Assembly (NCBI GenBank): GCA_002163245.1
Contig: MAAL01000021.1
Coordinates: 123,677 to 187,676, forward strand
Direction: 5' to 3'
DNA: 64,000 nucleotides
Origin: Gammaproteobacteria bacterium 42_54_T18
GTDB lineage: Bacteria > Pseudomonadota > Gammaproteobacteria > Pseudomonadales > Ketobacteraceae
The notes under the pieces are model-generated. The model saw only the letters and a list, made by a program, of their open reading frames with translations, had not been told where the DNA came from and made no database searches. Below are positions 18,934 through 28,146 of the stretch, one piece after another. Position numbers and translations under genes: made by a program. Position 1 is the first letter of the stretch; each line of letters begins with the position of its first letter.

Positions 18934-20169
18934 ATGGCCGATATGGCGCAGCAACAAGCGGTTTTTTCTCGCTACTTTTCTCAGCAAGGGGTTACTACTG
19001 CAAGTAGTATAGATAGTAATGAATTACCTGAAGGGGTAAGTGCTGAGCAGTACGTTTTTGCTCGTTATTTTCTTGCTATTACAACAACTGCTGCCAATGA
19101 CTCTGTTGTTGATTCCTCTGCCGTAACGCCTGAAATATCCGATATTGATGCTTCTGCCGGTACCTCTGTTGATGTACCGATGAGTACACCAACGGAAGTG
19201 CAGGAAACAGCCCCCCGTTTGGTGTCGGAGGATGCGGACACTAAATCTTTCTTCAAAAGGGTGCGTAGCGGGTTAAGCCGAACCCGATCCAGTTTTACCA
19301 AAGGTATGTCGACATTACTGATTGGTAAGAAAGAAATTGATGATGAATTATTTGAAGACATTGAAACTCAATTATTAGTCTCTGATGTAGGTGTTGATGC
19401 AACAAAACGTATTATTGATGCATTAACCGATAGGGTAAGTCGTCAAGAATTGTACGATTCTGATGCTTTGTATGTGGCATTGCAGGAAGAATTGCGAGCG
19501 ATTTTAGCAAACGATAAGTCTGAATTCATTATTGATACTAGTAAAAAACCTTATGTGATCCTTATGGTCGGGGTGAACGGTGTAGGTAAAACCACTACCA
19601 TTGGCAAGTTGGCAAAACGTTTACAGGGAGAAGGTAAAACGGTCATGTTGGCGGCAGGGGATACATTTCGTGCTGCAGCAGTAGAGCAGTTACAAGTGTG
19701 GGGAGCTAGAAATGACATTCCGGTAATTGCTCAACATCAAGGGGCGGATAGTGCATCTGTGGTTTATGATGCTATGCAAGCCGCACAAGCTCGAAATGTC
19801 GATGTATTAATTGCAGACACAGCAGGGCGCCTACAGAATAAAGCACATCTAATGGATGAGCTAGAAAAGGTACGCCGGGTTTTGGGTAAGCTAGATGTTG
19901 AAGCACCTCACGAAGTGATGTTGGTATTGGATGCCGGTACGGGTCAAAATGCATTGAATCAAGTACAAGTATTTGATGCTGCGGTTAATCTGAACAGCAT
20001 TACATTAACCAAGTTAGATGGTACAGCGAAAGGTGGTGTTGTGTTTTCTCTCGCAGCAAAAACGGATGTGCCTATTAAATTTATCGGTGTTGGTGAACAA
20101 ATCGATGATTTACGCCCTTTTGATCCGGATGAATTTGTACAAGCCTTGTTTGATGACGAGTCGACGTAA
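18934..20169 (+). CDS. ftsY: Signal recognition particle receptor FtsY
   Basis: 411 residues. An acidic N-terminal A region (1-100) is followed by the helical N domain and the SRP GTPase domain. The P-loop is GVNGVGKTT (213-221), followed by DTAGRLQNKAHLMDEL and TKLDGTAKGG. FtsY docks ribosome-SRP complexes at the inner membrane. The A region has two similar segments, VFSRYFSQQGVTTA and VFARYFLAITTTA, which may be an internal duplication. A TAGAGG sequence precedes the ATG. The order ftsY-ftsE-ftsX is the usual one. Confidence 0.97.
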   Translation: MADMAQQQAVFSRYFSQQGVTTASSIDSNELPEGVSAEQYVFARYFLAITTTAANDSVVDSSAVTPEISDIDASAGTSVDVPMSTPTEVQETAPRLVSEDADTKSFFKRVRSGLSRTRSSFTKGMSTLLIGKKEIDDELFEDIETQLLVSDVGVDATKRIIDALTDRVSRQELYDSDALYVALQEELRAILANDKSEFIIDTSKKPYVILMVGVNGVGKTTTIGKLAKRLQGEGKTVMLAAGDTFRAAAVEQLQVWGARNDIPVIAQHQGADSASVVYDAMQAAQARNVDVLIADTAGRLQNKAHLMDELEKVRRVLGKLDVEAPHEVMLVLDAGTGQNALNQVQVFDAAVNLNSITLTKLDGTAKGGVVFSLAAKTDVPIKFIGVGEQIDDLRPFDPDEFVQALFDDEST

Positions 20170-20175
20170 TTTCAT

Positions 20176-20892
20176 ATGATTAGCTTTCAACAAGTATGTA
20201 AACGTTACGCCAATGGTAAGGATGCCCTACAGCAGGTGTCATTCCAATTGGACGTTGGGGAATTGGCTTTTCTCACTGGGCACTCAGGTGCTGGAAAAAG
20301 TACGTTGTTGAAGTTACTGACCTTAATAGAACGCCCTACTCAAGGTCAGATTATTGTTGATAATCAAAATCTTAGCGCCATTACTCGAATGGGTGTGCCT
20401 TACTATCGGCGTAAGATCGGGATGGTGTTTCAAAATCACCAGCTTTTATTTGATAGAACGGTGTTTGATAACGTTGCGTTACCTTTGTTGATCAGTGGAT
20501 ATAGCCGAAAAGATGCTGGGCGGCGAGTTCGAGCTGCATTGGATAAGGTGGGTTTATTAAGCAAAGAGAATCTTTTGCCTATTATGTTATCGGGTGGAGA
20601 GCAACAAAGAGTCGGTATTGCCCGGGCGGTGGTTAATAAACCACCCATTTTGTTGGCGGATGAGCCTACCGGAAACCTTGACCCAGAATTGTCGGCTGAA
20701 ATTATGGATTTGTTTCAACAGTTCAGTAACGTAGGAGTTACTGTGCTTGTTGCTACGCACGATTTATCATTAATTAGTCGATATAATCATCGCTCACTTA
20801 TTTTAAGAGATGGACTGTTGACCGAAGACGGAGCATTGTTGTCGGACCATTTGTATGATGACGACGAGTTACAGCAATTGGAGGCAGAGTAA
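20176..20892 (+). CDS. ftsE: Cell division ATP-binding protein FtsE
   Basis: 238 residues with Walker A GHSGAGKST, signature LSGGEQQRVGIARA and Walker B ILLADEPTGNLDPE. FtsEX resembles an ABC transporter but acts by activating murein hydrolases at the septum through periplasmic partners. It starts six bases after ftsY and its stop codon abuts the ftsX start. The C-terminus carries an acidic tail (DDDELQQLEAE). Confidence 0.97.
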   Translation: MISFQQVCKRYANGKDALQQVSFQLDVGELAFLTGHSGAGKSTLLKLLTLIERPTQGQIIVDNQNLSAITRMGVPYYRRKIGMVFQNHQLLFDRTVFDNVALPLLISGYSRKDAGRRVRAALDKVGLLSKENLLPIMLSGGEQQRVGIARAVVNKPPILLADEPTGNLDPELSAEIMDLFQQFSNVGVTVLVATHDLSLISRYNHRSLILRDGLLTEDGALLSDHLYDDDELQQLEAE

Positions 20893-21903
20893 GTGAAACG
20901 TGCTGCGCCTTCTCGAACGACAAGTAAAGCGGCGGTCAATAAACCATCGGTTCCTCGTGGTGCAAGTTTGCAAACCACGACGTTCGCACAGCGTTTTACT
21001 AGTTATCGAAATCACCACAAAGTTGTTGCGGTAGAAAGTTTGCAACGATTGTTATCAACACCATTACCCACATTGATGACGGTTATGGTGTTGGCTATTG
21101 CTATAGCGCTGCCTGCAGGTTTGTATGTGATGTTAAAAAATGCTCAACTGTTGAGCCGTGACTGGGATGGCAGTGCGCAAATATCGTTGTATTTAAAACA
21201 AAATATATCTGAGGTTGATGGAAAAAACCTTGCGAAGTCACTGGAGCGTCGTGTAGATATTGGCCGTACCCAATTTATTTCCAAAGAGCAGGCTCTTGAA
21301 GAGTTTAAGTTGCTGTCGGGGTTTGGTGATCTTTTAAAAGAACTTGATGAAAACCCGCTACCGGCAGTGGTAGTTGTTTATCCGACCCAACGAGATGCAG
21401 CGTTAGCAGAGCAATTGCGCGTTACACTGGATGACTTTCAACAAGTCGAGTCCGCAGAGCTGGATGCAGAGTGGGTGCAACGTTTACATGCGATGCTCGA
21501 CCTAGGTGAGCGACTAGTGTTTGCCTTAGGTTTTGGCTTAGGCTTAGCCGTCTTATTAGTGGTGATTAACACTATTCGCTTAGCTATAGAGGCGCGGCGT
21601 GATGAAATTGTTATTGTAAAAATGGTAGGAGCAACAGATGCTTTTGTTAGGCGCCCCTTTCTATACTGTGGCTTGTGGTATGGTTTAGCAGGCGGTATTG
21701 TTGCATTGATTATTATTGAAAGTGTGCTGTTTTGGGTAGACTCTCCGGTAGGGCAATTGGCAGATCTATATAGCAGCAGCTTTGACTTATCAGGCCTTGG
21801 TTTTGGTAATACATTATCGTTGTTTTTAACCAGTGCTTTTATCGGATGGTTAGGCGCATGGTTAGCGGTAGGGCAGCATTTGCGAGCAATTGAACCGCGC
21901 TAA
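20893..21903 (+). CDS. ftsX: Cell division permease-like protein FtsX
   Basis: 336 residues. A basic cytoplasmic N-terminus (1-58) leads to a membrane helix (LMTVMVLAIAIALPAGLYVML), a periplasmic domain (~80-215), and three further membrane helices near residues 220-240, 265-285 and 305-330. This is the FtsX topology; the periplasmic loop recruits hydrolase activators. It starts with GTG directly after the ftsE TAA. A small hairpin follows its stop codon. Confidence 0.95.
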   Translation: MKRAAPSRTTSKAAVNKPSVPRGASLQTTTFAQRFTSYRNHHKVVAVESLQRLLSTPLPTLMTVMVLAIAIALPAGLYVMLKNAQLLSRDWDGSAQISLYLKQNISEVDGKNLAKSLERRVDIGRTQFISKEQALEEFKLLSGFGDLLKELDENPLPAVVVVYPTQRDAALAEQLRVTLDDFQQVESAELDAEWVQRLHAMLDLGERLVFALGFGLGLAVLLVVINTIRLAIEARRDEIVIVKMVGATDAFVRRPFLYCGLWYGLAGGIVALIIIESVLFWVDSPVGQLADLYSSSFDLSGLGFGNTLSLFLTSAFIGWLGAWLAVGQHLRAIEPR

Positions 21904-21930
21904 ACATCATGTCAGAAGTCGTGATGTTTA
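21901..21930. terminator. Possible hairpin after ftsX
   Basis: TAAACATCA at 21901-21909, which includes the ftsX stop codon, pairs with TGATGTTTA at 21922-21930 around a 12-base loop. It lies between convergent ftsX and pilE and could mark the 3' end of either transcript. No T-tract follows on either strand, so termination is a guess. Confidence 0.35.
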
Positions 21931-21983
21931 GCGGGAAGACGGTTTATGGTAAACGACGAAATAACCGCTTTATAAAAGAGTTA

Positions 21984-22391
21984 TTACCAGCTTTGGTTAC
22001 CCAACGAATCGATTGTTATTGTCCCTTCACCATTTGTAGCCTGGGATCCTTGCGGAACAGATTGAATTAACACGCAGGCTGTAATGACGTTGTAGGGAGC
22101 AGGATCTGTGCAGGTTCCGGCCGTTGTTAGAAAATTGCCTTGTTCGGAGGGTAAGTCAAACTCTTTTATGAAACCGAGATCGGTTAAGTCATTTGTATAG
22201 GTGTAGTTTTCACTGTAATACCGTTCTTGAGCTTGAAGAATCGCCATAGCGTGAGCTTGACCTTCTGCTCTATCTTTAACAGTACCTATTTGTTTGCTGT
22301 AGGAGCCAGTTGCAACGGCAACGATAATTGCAACAATTCCAACAGCAATCATTACCTCAATAAGCGTAAACCCTCGTGTAGTATTATTCAT
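21984..22391 (-). CDS. pilE: Type IV pilin-like protein PilE
   Basis: 135 residues. A short leader ends in glycine (MNNTTRG) and the mature protein starts FTLIEVMIAVGIVAII, with glutamate at position 5 for assembly into the pilus. Late cysteines (CTDP...TACV) probably form the C-terminal disulphide loop. This is a minor pilin of the PilE type, not the major subunit, given its place at the end of the pilVWXY1 operon. Its start overlaps the end of pilY1 by eight bases. Confidence 0.9.
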   Translation of the reverse strand: MNNTTRGFTLIEVMIAVGIVAIIVAVATGSYSKQIGTVKDRAEGQAHAMAILQAQERYYSENYTYTNDLTDLGFIKEFDLPSEQGNFLTTAGTCTDPAPYNVITACVLIQSVPQGSQATNGEGTITIDSLGNQSW

Positions 22392-25300
22392 TTTCTACTC
22401 TCCAGTATAGGGTTGAAATTGGGCTGACATCTTTAAGAAAGTCAAACGCCTCTGTTCCGATAAGGGTTATTGCAGCGGTACCTGATCTAACCTCTGACGG
22501 GTCGCTATTGTCTGGCCCTGGGTTTGCAGCAAATATAATGGATGGAGAAGGTGGTAGCCCTCCATGAAGTAATGGTATTGATCTATCTTTGATCTCACTT
22601 GAGTCGTTATTTAAATTGAAGACCGCAGCTCCGGTTAACATATTTACAACCCATATTTTTCCTTGGCCAACATCCGGGCCACAGACGGTAGTGGTTGTAC
22701 CGGAAGGGCTAAATGTTGTGAAGATAAGCGCCCCTGCAAATGTTGTTGAATCTGAAAGTACTTTTTCGCCCCCACTATCAAGATTAATATACCAGCCGTC
22801 GCCGGTGCGCAGCGCATCTAGAGCAGTTGTTTGCTGGGAACTAGTACCATCTTGCACTAAATTATCTGTCGCATTGTACAAATCGCTATACCGGAGGGGT
22901 AGTGATCCAGCGTAGTCATAGCTAGCAGGTGGAGCAGTTGGGTGTAAGTCCTTGATAACGTAAAACCGGTCTCCTACATCAGTAGTCAGAGGAGAAGCCC
23001 GATATCCAGACCCAATTCCAATGGCTAGGAATGATGCAGCACCCGTGGGGTTGAAAAATACAACGTTGGGCTTATTGTAAAAACGACGTGTTTCGGAATC
23101 TAGCGATGTATTTGAACTGCCTAATTCAGCAATAACACCGCCACTAACATAGAAGTTTGCTCCAGATTGTGTCGAGTGATTAAAGTCCATGCGCCACATA
23201 CGACCGTTAATATCTACAGCAAATAATACATCGGCATACCCGTCGGCATTTAGGTCTCCGATAGTAGCGTCAGATGGGAAACTATTTTTCATGGCCGGAA
23301 GATTGACCGTGTGTCCTGATCCGTTACCAGCAGACCATAATAAACTGCCGGTCTCAGCATCGACCATGTAGATAGCGCGGCCTATAACATCGTCTATAGG
23401 AAGGTTTGTGTCATCTTGATTGGCATCGTATCCGCCAGTAAAAAACAATACGTTTTTCACTGTACAGCCGTTACCTTTGGCGTCGCTACATCCCCATTTA
23501 ACTTTTGCAAATGTGGGTTTTGACCAGCTTTCCCCTAATTCTGTAAAGTCTCCGGAGCCACCTTTTATTTGCCACATTAACTTTGGGGCGGAGCGATCTG
23601 TGACATCGAGGGCATAATAATCTTGTCCACCTCGACGCATACCAACGAACAAATAGATGCCCTCGTCTGTTTCTAATGCCCCTGAACTCTCGTAGATCAC
23701 ACCGTTATTATTGACATCATTTACCCAGGCGGTCAGGGGACCATCTAAACCGTAAGGTTTACTGTTCCCTGTTGCTTCACTGTAATATCGATCGACATTA
23801 GGAAGAAGCTCTTGTGGAATAAACCCAAAGCGCTCTTCGCCTGTGTCTGTATCAACTGAGTGTAGGATACCCATGTTATCGGCATAGTATAATTGAGTGT
23901 CAGGGTTGTCAGAAGTCCCGCCATAAGCTACGGCAAGAGGTTGACTGTGTAATGGATCTGCTAAAAAGTGTCGTGCTGCTGAAGTTCCGTTACCATTCAC
24001 ATTGTTAACATCTTTTCCTAGTAACCAGTCAATTAGCGTCTCTCGGTAAGCATCAGATTCCGCTGTTATGTTGAGTACTGTTTTTGAAAGCAATGTGTTA
24101 GTTTTTTCAATAACGTTGCTTGATGACGTTAAGTTTTCATTTGAGGCGTCAGTATTATTTATATACGTATAGAGTGTTCGAGAAGCGGAGAGTTGTTCAG
24201 CAACACCTCCGTCTGTGACGCTTTTCCCATCGGCCTCTTTTGACCATGCACTTTTGGCACTATCTGAAAAGAACCCGGTTGTACTGTCAATGGCATCTTT
24301 TGATGGTGAGCTACTGTCTAAAATTGTACCATCGGCACTTATGGTGTACTTCTTAACGTTACCATCCCAGCGGTCACCCACTTGAGGTTTGAAAATGGCA
24401 AAATAAACATCATTTAAATGTTGAAGTGAGTTAAAGGCATTTACAGATACGGCAGGAGCAGTAAACGTTGTATCTTGGGATAAAATCGATTGTACGATAT
24501 CACGAAGTGCAGTTTCCAATTCATCGGTATTATCTGCTTGAAAATACTTTCCTCCACCGGCTTCCGCCGTATCCTTCATAAAGGGAAAATCGGCGGCAAA
24601 CGCTACTGTATATATTGTTGCATTCTGATCTCCTTCCAATGGACTTAAATCTTGGCTGAACATTGCACCGGCAACTTCTTCAAGGCAGTTGCCAGAACAA
24701 CCTCCAGCCCCTAAGCCAATATAGGACTCTATGGTAGATTCATTATTGTCATCACGAGTAGGTTCGCCATCTGTTAGTAGTACGACATTGTTCTTTTGAC
24801 AGCTGCTGACAATTGGACTTTTATAAGGATTTGAACCTGTTAATGCCGCGCTATCTGTTTTACTACTGTCACCAAACTTTCTCGTATCTCCTTTGAAATA
24901 ACGCATCGACTCAAACAGTATTTCTGACAATGGAGTCCAGGTGCTTGGAGCAAGGGTGTTTAATTTTGTGACAAAATCTGTTCGTGTTACGGATACTTCT
25001 TCCACTGCTTGAAGTACGTTGCCACCTTCTTCGAAATTAAATGCCATAAGACCAACATTTACGCTGGATAAACTATTGACCAGGTTGTTAGTTGTTTCTT
25101 GGACAATTTCAAAGCGAGTCTTGAAGGTGCTTTCTCGATGATTTTCGTAAAAATTAATGTAGTTTCCAGTATAAAAAATGTAATTCCGTGCAATATTTGA
25201 TGACCCCCAATTAATAACATTGTTTGACGAGCTACTGTAGCCACTTCCGTTATCCGCTGCATATACATCAGCGGACGCAGCATCTACTCCGTGTTTTCCA

Positions 25301-25776
25301 CTATCGCCTTGACATTCAATCATCTGGCTTTTTGATGAATAATCGATTTTTTTTACGTATCTCCAATTATTTTTATTGGATCTATATCGGCTAAGTGTAC
25401 CTTGAAACAAATAGGTACGGGTAAACGCGTCTAATAATTCGTTGCAATTTAAATAACTTGAGGCGAGATCTATAGTGACGTGATCATCTTCATCCCAATC
25501 ATTTGATGTGATTGCATCATCAAATCCGTACGCTTTGCTTGTGCTCCAATCACCACTATAAGTTACGTTTTCATCATAGGGTTTAGAAGAAACCGCCTGC
25601 GTTGCTCTCATGCTACCGGAATTATCTAGAATAAAGAGAATATTGGGTAGGCTGGTATTTGAATTATTATTGCTTACATAAATTTCAGTGTCGTCTGCCC
25701 ACACTGGAGAGAGTGTCAATAATGATGCAATTAATGAAGCAATAAAAATTGGATGTTTCGAGTTTAGTTGTGTCAT
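22384..25776 (-). CDS. pilY1: Pilus tip adhesin/assembly protein PilY1
   Basis: 1130 residues with a signal peptide cut after SPVWA. The N-terminal half is a von Willebrand A domain with MIDAS motif DNSGS (D51, S53, S55), whose central part has several disulphide-like cysteines. The C-terminal half is a beta-propeller with a calcium-site pattern DLNADGYAD. PilY1 proteins sit at the pilus tip or outer membrane, promote pilus extension, and in Pseudomonas take part in surface sensing. The gene lies between a small exported protein gene and pilE. Confidence 0.95.
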   Translation of the reverse strand: MTQLNSKHPIFIASLIASLLTLSPVWADDTEIYVSNNNSNTSLPNILFILDNSGSMRATQAVSSKPYDENVTYSGDWSTSKAYGFDDAITSNDWDEDDHVTIDLASSYLNCNELLDAFTRTYLFQGTLSRYRSNKNNWRYVKKIDYSSKSQMIECQGDSGKHGVDAASADVYAADNGSGYSSSSNNVINWGSSNIARNYIFYTGNYINFYENHRESTFKTRFEIVQETTNNLVNSLSSVNVGLMAFNFEEGGNVLQAVEEVSVTRTDFVTKLNTLAPSTWTPLSEILFESMRYFKGDTRKFGDSSKTDSAALTGSNPYKSPIVSSCQKNNVVLLTDGEPTRDDNNESTIESYIGLGAGGCSGNCLEEVAGAMFSQDLSPLEGDQNATIYTVAFAADFPFMKDTAEAGGGKYFQADNTDELETALRDIVQSILSQDTTFTAPAVSVNAFNSLQHLNDVYFAIFKPQVGDRWDGNVKKYTISADGTILDSSSPSKDAIDSTTGFFSDSAKSAWSKEADGKSVTDGGVAEQLSASRTLYTYINNTDASNENLTSSSNVIEKTNTLLSKTVLNITAESDAYRETLIDWLLGKDVNNVNGNGTSAARHFLADPLHSQPLAVAYGGTSDNPDTQLYYADNMGILHSVDTDTGEERFGFIPQELLPNVDRYYSEATGNSKPYGLDGPLTAWVNDVNNNGVIYESSGALETDEGIYLFVGMRRGGQDYYALDVTDRSAPKLMWQIKGGSGDFTELGESWSKPTFAKVKWGCSDAKGNGCTVKNVLFFTGGYDANQDDTNLPIDDVIGRAIYMVDAETGSLLWSAGNGSGHTVNLPAMKNSFPSDATIGDLNADGYADVLFAVDINGRMWRMDFNHSTQSGANFYVSGGVIAELGSSNTSLDSETRRFYNKPNVVFFNPTGAASFLAIGIGSGYRASPLTTDVGDRFYVIKDLHPTAPPASYDYAGSLPLRYSDLYNATDNLVQDGTSSQQTTALDALRTGDGWYINLDSGGEKVLSDSTTFAGALIFTTFSPSGTTTTVCGPDVGQGKIWVVNMLTGAAVFNLNNDSSEIKDRSIPLLHGGLPPSPSIIFAANPGPDNSDPSEVRSGTAAITLIGTEAFDFLKDVSPISTLYWRVENE

Positions 25777-25788
25777 TACAATGAACCC

Positions 25789-26106
25789 CTACTGGAAAAA
25801 TATAACTTGAGTTGCTTCGAGAGTGTTGATGTTATAAATAATAACGCCAAAATTTCCGCTATTAAGAAAAGCATTTTCTGGAGTAATGATTTCCTCTAGC
25901 TTCTTAAATTCGGTGGTATCGAGAACGGAAAAGGGTTTTCCTTCACAAGTTTCACACGCTCGCCCCCATACTTTCGATACGCCGCCAGCGTGATTTGACT
26001 CGAGGTAAATGTGAGCCTCCATACCTTTAGACGTTGATGGTTCAAATGCGAAAGCAGAAGTACCGATAAACAGCAGGGATGTGATAAGTAAGCGTATATA
26101 TTTCAT
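25789..26106 (-). CDS. Small exported protein between pilX and pilY1, unknown
   Basis: The start at 26106 (AGG about eight bases upstream) gives 105 residues: a signal peptide MKYIRLLITSLLFIGTSAFA, then an ~85-residue mature chain with one CETC pair. I recognise no family. The mature part looks beta-rich (MEAHIYLESN, FGVIIYNINTLEATQVIFF). A longer frame back to 26193 would run into pilX and lacks a signal-peptide start. It lies 12 bases before pilY1. In P. aeruginosa the extra small gene (pilY2) lies after pilY1, so this is a different position and perhaps a different protein. Confidence 0.7.
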   Translation of the reverse strand: MKYIRLLITSLLFIGTSAFAFEPSTSKGMEAHIYLESNHAGGVSKVWGRACETCEGKPFSVLDTTEFKKLEEIITPENAFLNSGNFGVIIYNINTLEATQVIFFQ

Positions 26107-26143
26107 AATAGAAACCTGTATCTTCAAGTTATATAACGTCAAA

Positions 26144-26611
26144 TTATTTTGGCAGTGGCCGAGTAAACCCGAGAGATTGAACGGACGATGCATTTACAAC
26201 GGTAACGTCGGATGTAACATCCAGCACAAAATAACCCATTTCTACAGCCCCAATAGAATAACCGGCGACAGCACCGTGAGATTTATCGCCATCATGGGTG
26301 AGTGTTATTGTGTTGGTACCAACGGAGTTATCTAATCTAGAATTTAATTGCATGGGGGTATCTATTTGAATACCCGCAATGTGTGCGACTTCACCAGAGA
26401 TATCTTCATAATCTGACCAAACCATATATTGATACTGTGCCTCTATCTCGCTTCGAGCTTCTAAGTAGGCAAGTTGTGTGAATTGAGTGTTTGCTGCCAT
26501 TTTTTCATCTAGCATTGCGGTTTTCATTGTAGATGCGGCAAACAATGTGATTACTGTGAGAATAACGAGGCTAAATAATAGTGCAGAGCCTCTTTGAGTT
26601 CTAATATTCAT
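26144..26611 (-). CDS. pilX: Type IV pilus minor pilin PilX
   Basis: 155 residues from the ATG at 26611, six bases after GCGGAA; an ATG two codons earlier has poorer spacing. The leader MNIRTQRG is followed by SALLFSLVILTVITLFAAST, the hydrophobic PilX N-terminus. The fifth residue is phenylalanine where most pilins have glutamate, which fits the PilX/GspK class. MKTAMLDEKMAANTQFTQLAYLEA is the conserved helix after it. It is one component of the tip-priming complex with PilV, PilW and PilE. Confidence 0.9.
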   Translation of the reverse strand: MNIRTQRGSALLFSLVILTVITLFAASTMKTAMLDEKMAANTQFTQLAYLEARSEIEAQYQYMVWSDYEDISGEVAHIAGIQIDTPMQLNSRLDNSVGTNTITLTHDGDKSHGAVAGYSIGAVEMGYFVLDVTSDVTVVNASSVQSLGFTRPLPK

Positions 26612-26624
26612 AAGCATTTCCGCG

Positions 26625-27494
26625 TTAATATCCTAAACCTTGATTGATGCTGTATAGTTTTGCATTACTTAAAAAAACGGTCGTGCTATAGAGTGTTCGG
26701 TTCTTTTTATCATTATAGGTAAAAGGTCTTGCATCCAATACGCTATAAGATCGAGATTTTTCTGATAAAGACCCGTCGCCACTTTCTGTAACAAGAACAC
26801 CAATTTTTACAGCAATTACACTTGTCATTTTTTCTACTCGGTCTAGTGATACATACCGCGTATTACCGTCAGTATTTACTTCGCCATACAGTACTTGGAA
26901 GCTTTCTACTCCACCAACCATGGGTAAAGCATCACCTAACCATGCTGCTGCAGATACGTCATAACCACGACAAAATAATGAGGATAGGCTGTCGTTGGTG
27001 ATATCGTTTGCGATCCAGTAGACATTTGCTAACATGTTGCTTTTGTCTGCTTCGGATACTGTTGCATTGCCATTGCAATCACTGTCTATAAACGTATCTA
27101 TTTCTTTTAGAATAGCTATTTGGTCGCTAACGATTCCACCACCCTCTTTAGAGCACCAATCATTGGAATCAGCAGTACAATAGGCATTGGTAGTGCTATC
27201 TGCGTTATATATAAAAAATGGGTTGGATTTGTTGCTTTGAGGGTTTGCAGAATACCCTGCCATCCTTATATCTTGAGTTAAGAAATGCATTGAAAACCGG
27301 CCACCTTCTTCCGTGCTTCCTATCGCGTCAGTAATGTTAAAAGTTTCTTGATTTGAAATTAATGTCTGTATTGCGCCTCCAATGAGAACAAGGCCAAGGC
27401 TCATTGCAATCATTAATTCAAGAAGGGTGTAACCTTTGTAATAGCTTGCTTGAATGGGTGTTTTTCTGTGATATTGAATGATTATGGTTTTCAT
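26625..27494 (-). CDS. pilW: Type IV pilus minor pilin PilW
   Basis: 289 residues. The prepilin leader ends in G21 and the mature protein starts YTLLELMIAMSLGLVLIGGAIQ, with glutamate at position 5. STEEGGRFSMHFLTQDIRMAGY is the PilW family motif after the N-terminal helix. The ATG at 27494 has GAGG seven bases upstream; a TTG at 27518 does not. It starts one base after the pilV stop codon. Confidence 0.92.
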   Translation of the reverse strand: MKTIIIQYHRKTPIQASYYKGYTLLELMIAMSLGLVLIGGAIQTLISNQETFNITDAIGSTEEGGRFSMHFLTQDIRMAGYSANPQSNKSNPFFIYNADSTTNAYCTADSNDWCSKEGGGIVSDQIAILKEIDTFIDSDCNGNATVSEADKSNMLANVYWIANDITNDSLSSLFCRGYDVSAAAWLGDALPMVGGVESFQVLYGEVNTDGNTRYVSLDRVEKMTSVIAVKIGVLVTESGDGSLSEKSRSYSVLDARPFTYNDKKNRTLYSTTVFLSNAKLYSINQGLGY

Positions 27495-27495
27495 T

Positions 27496-28146
27496 TTATG
27501 GCCTCGCCGTAAATTCAAGCTTTTGTTCTCTTATGCCTTTCCCTTTTCCATTCCAGTTAGTTGTCACTATAAAATCAGAGTGGCGTGAACATGCATCTGC
27601 ATCAGAAGCGTTGCCATCTACACAAACTAAGGTTACGGATGAATCTCCCATGAAGTCGACCACGTTTGTTTTAACCCTGTTTGGGTTGTGGCTTACAACT
27701 CTCTCGTTGTAAGAATACCCACAAGCCACTTCCCACAAGTCAAAGGCTGCTAATTCAGTCGCGGTGCAATATGAACCATTTTGTTTTGCTCCAGAATCAC
27801 TAGCCCAGTCGCTGCAGTATTTATTAGGGGCGACCGCGCAAGCCGTTCCAGAGATATAATCCCCCCTGATAGCGGATTGTATTGGGCTGACTTGTGCGGT
27901 AAGGCCATCTTTCATTACTGCAGCTGCCAAGTTAGTGCGAACACGTTCTAGTAACTCTTGATCTAGCCAAACAGCCTTGCCTCGTTGTCCACTGTCCATA
28001 CTTCCGCTGAGAGCTAAAGATTGCAGGCTTGCAATTCCTAATAAGCCAACGGATAAAATTAATGAGGTAACTAAGGTCTCTATTAACGTGAAACCTTTGT
28101 TAGATTTTCGATATTTTGAATGAGATTTATGGAGCACAGTTGCCAC
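27496..28146 (-). CDS. pilV: Type IV pilus minor pilin PilV
   Basis: 216 residues. A leader of 18 residues ends SNKG, and the mature chain starts FTLIETLVTSLILSVGLLGIASLQ, as in PilV. A GQRGKAVWLDQELLERVRTN helix follows. It starts at GTG, six bases after a complete AAGGAGG, and overlaps the end of fimT by 20 bases, so translation is likely coupled to it. Confidence 0.92.
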   Translation of the reverse strand: MATVLHKSHSKYRKSNKGFTLIETLVTSLILSVGLLGIASLQSLALSGSMDSGQRGKAVWLDQELLERVRTNLAAAVMKDGLTAQVSPIQSAIRGDYISGTACAVAPNKYCSDWASDSGAKQNGSYCTATELAAFDLWEVACGYSYNERVVSHNPNRVKTNVVDFMGDSSVTLVCVDGNASDADACSRHSDFIVTTNWNGKGKGIREQKLEFTARP

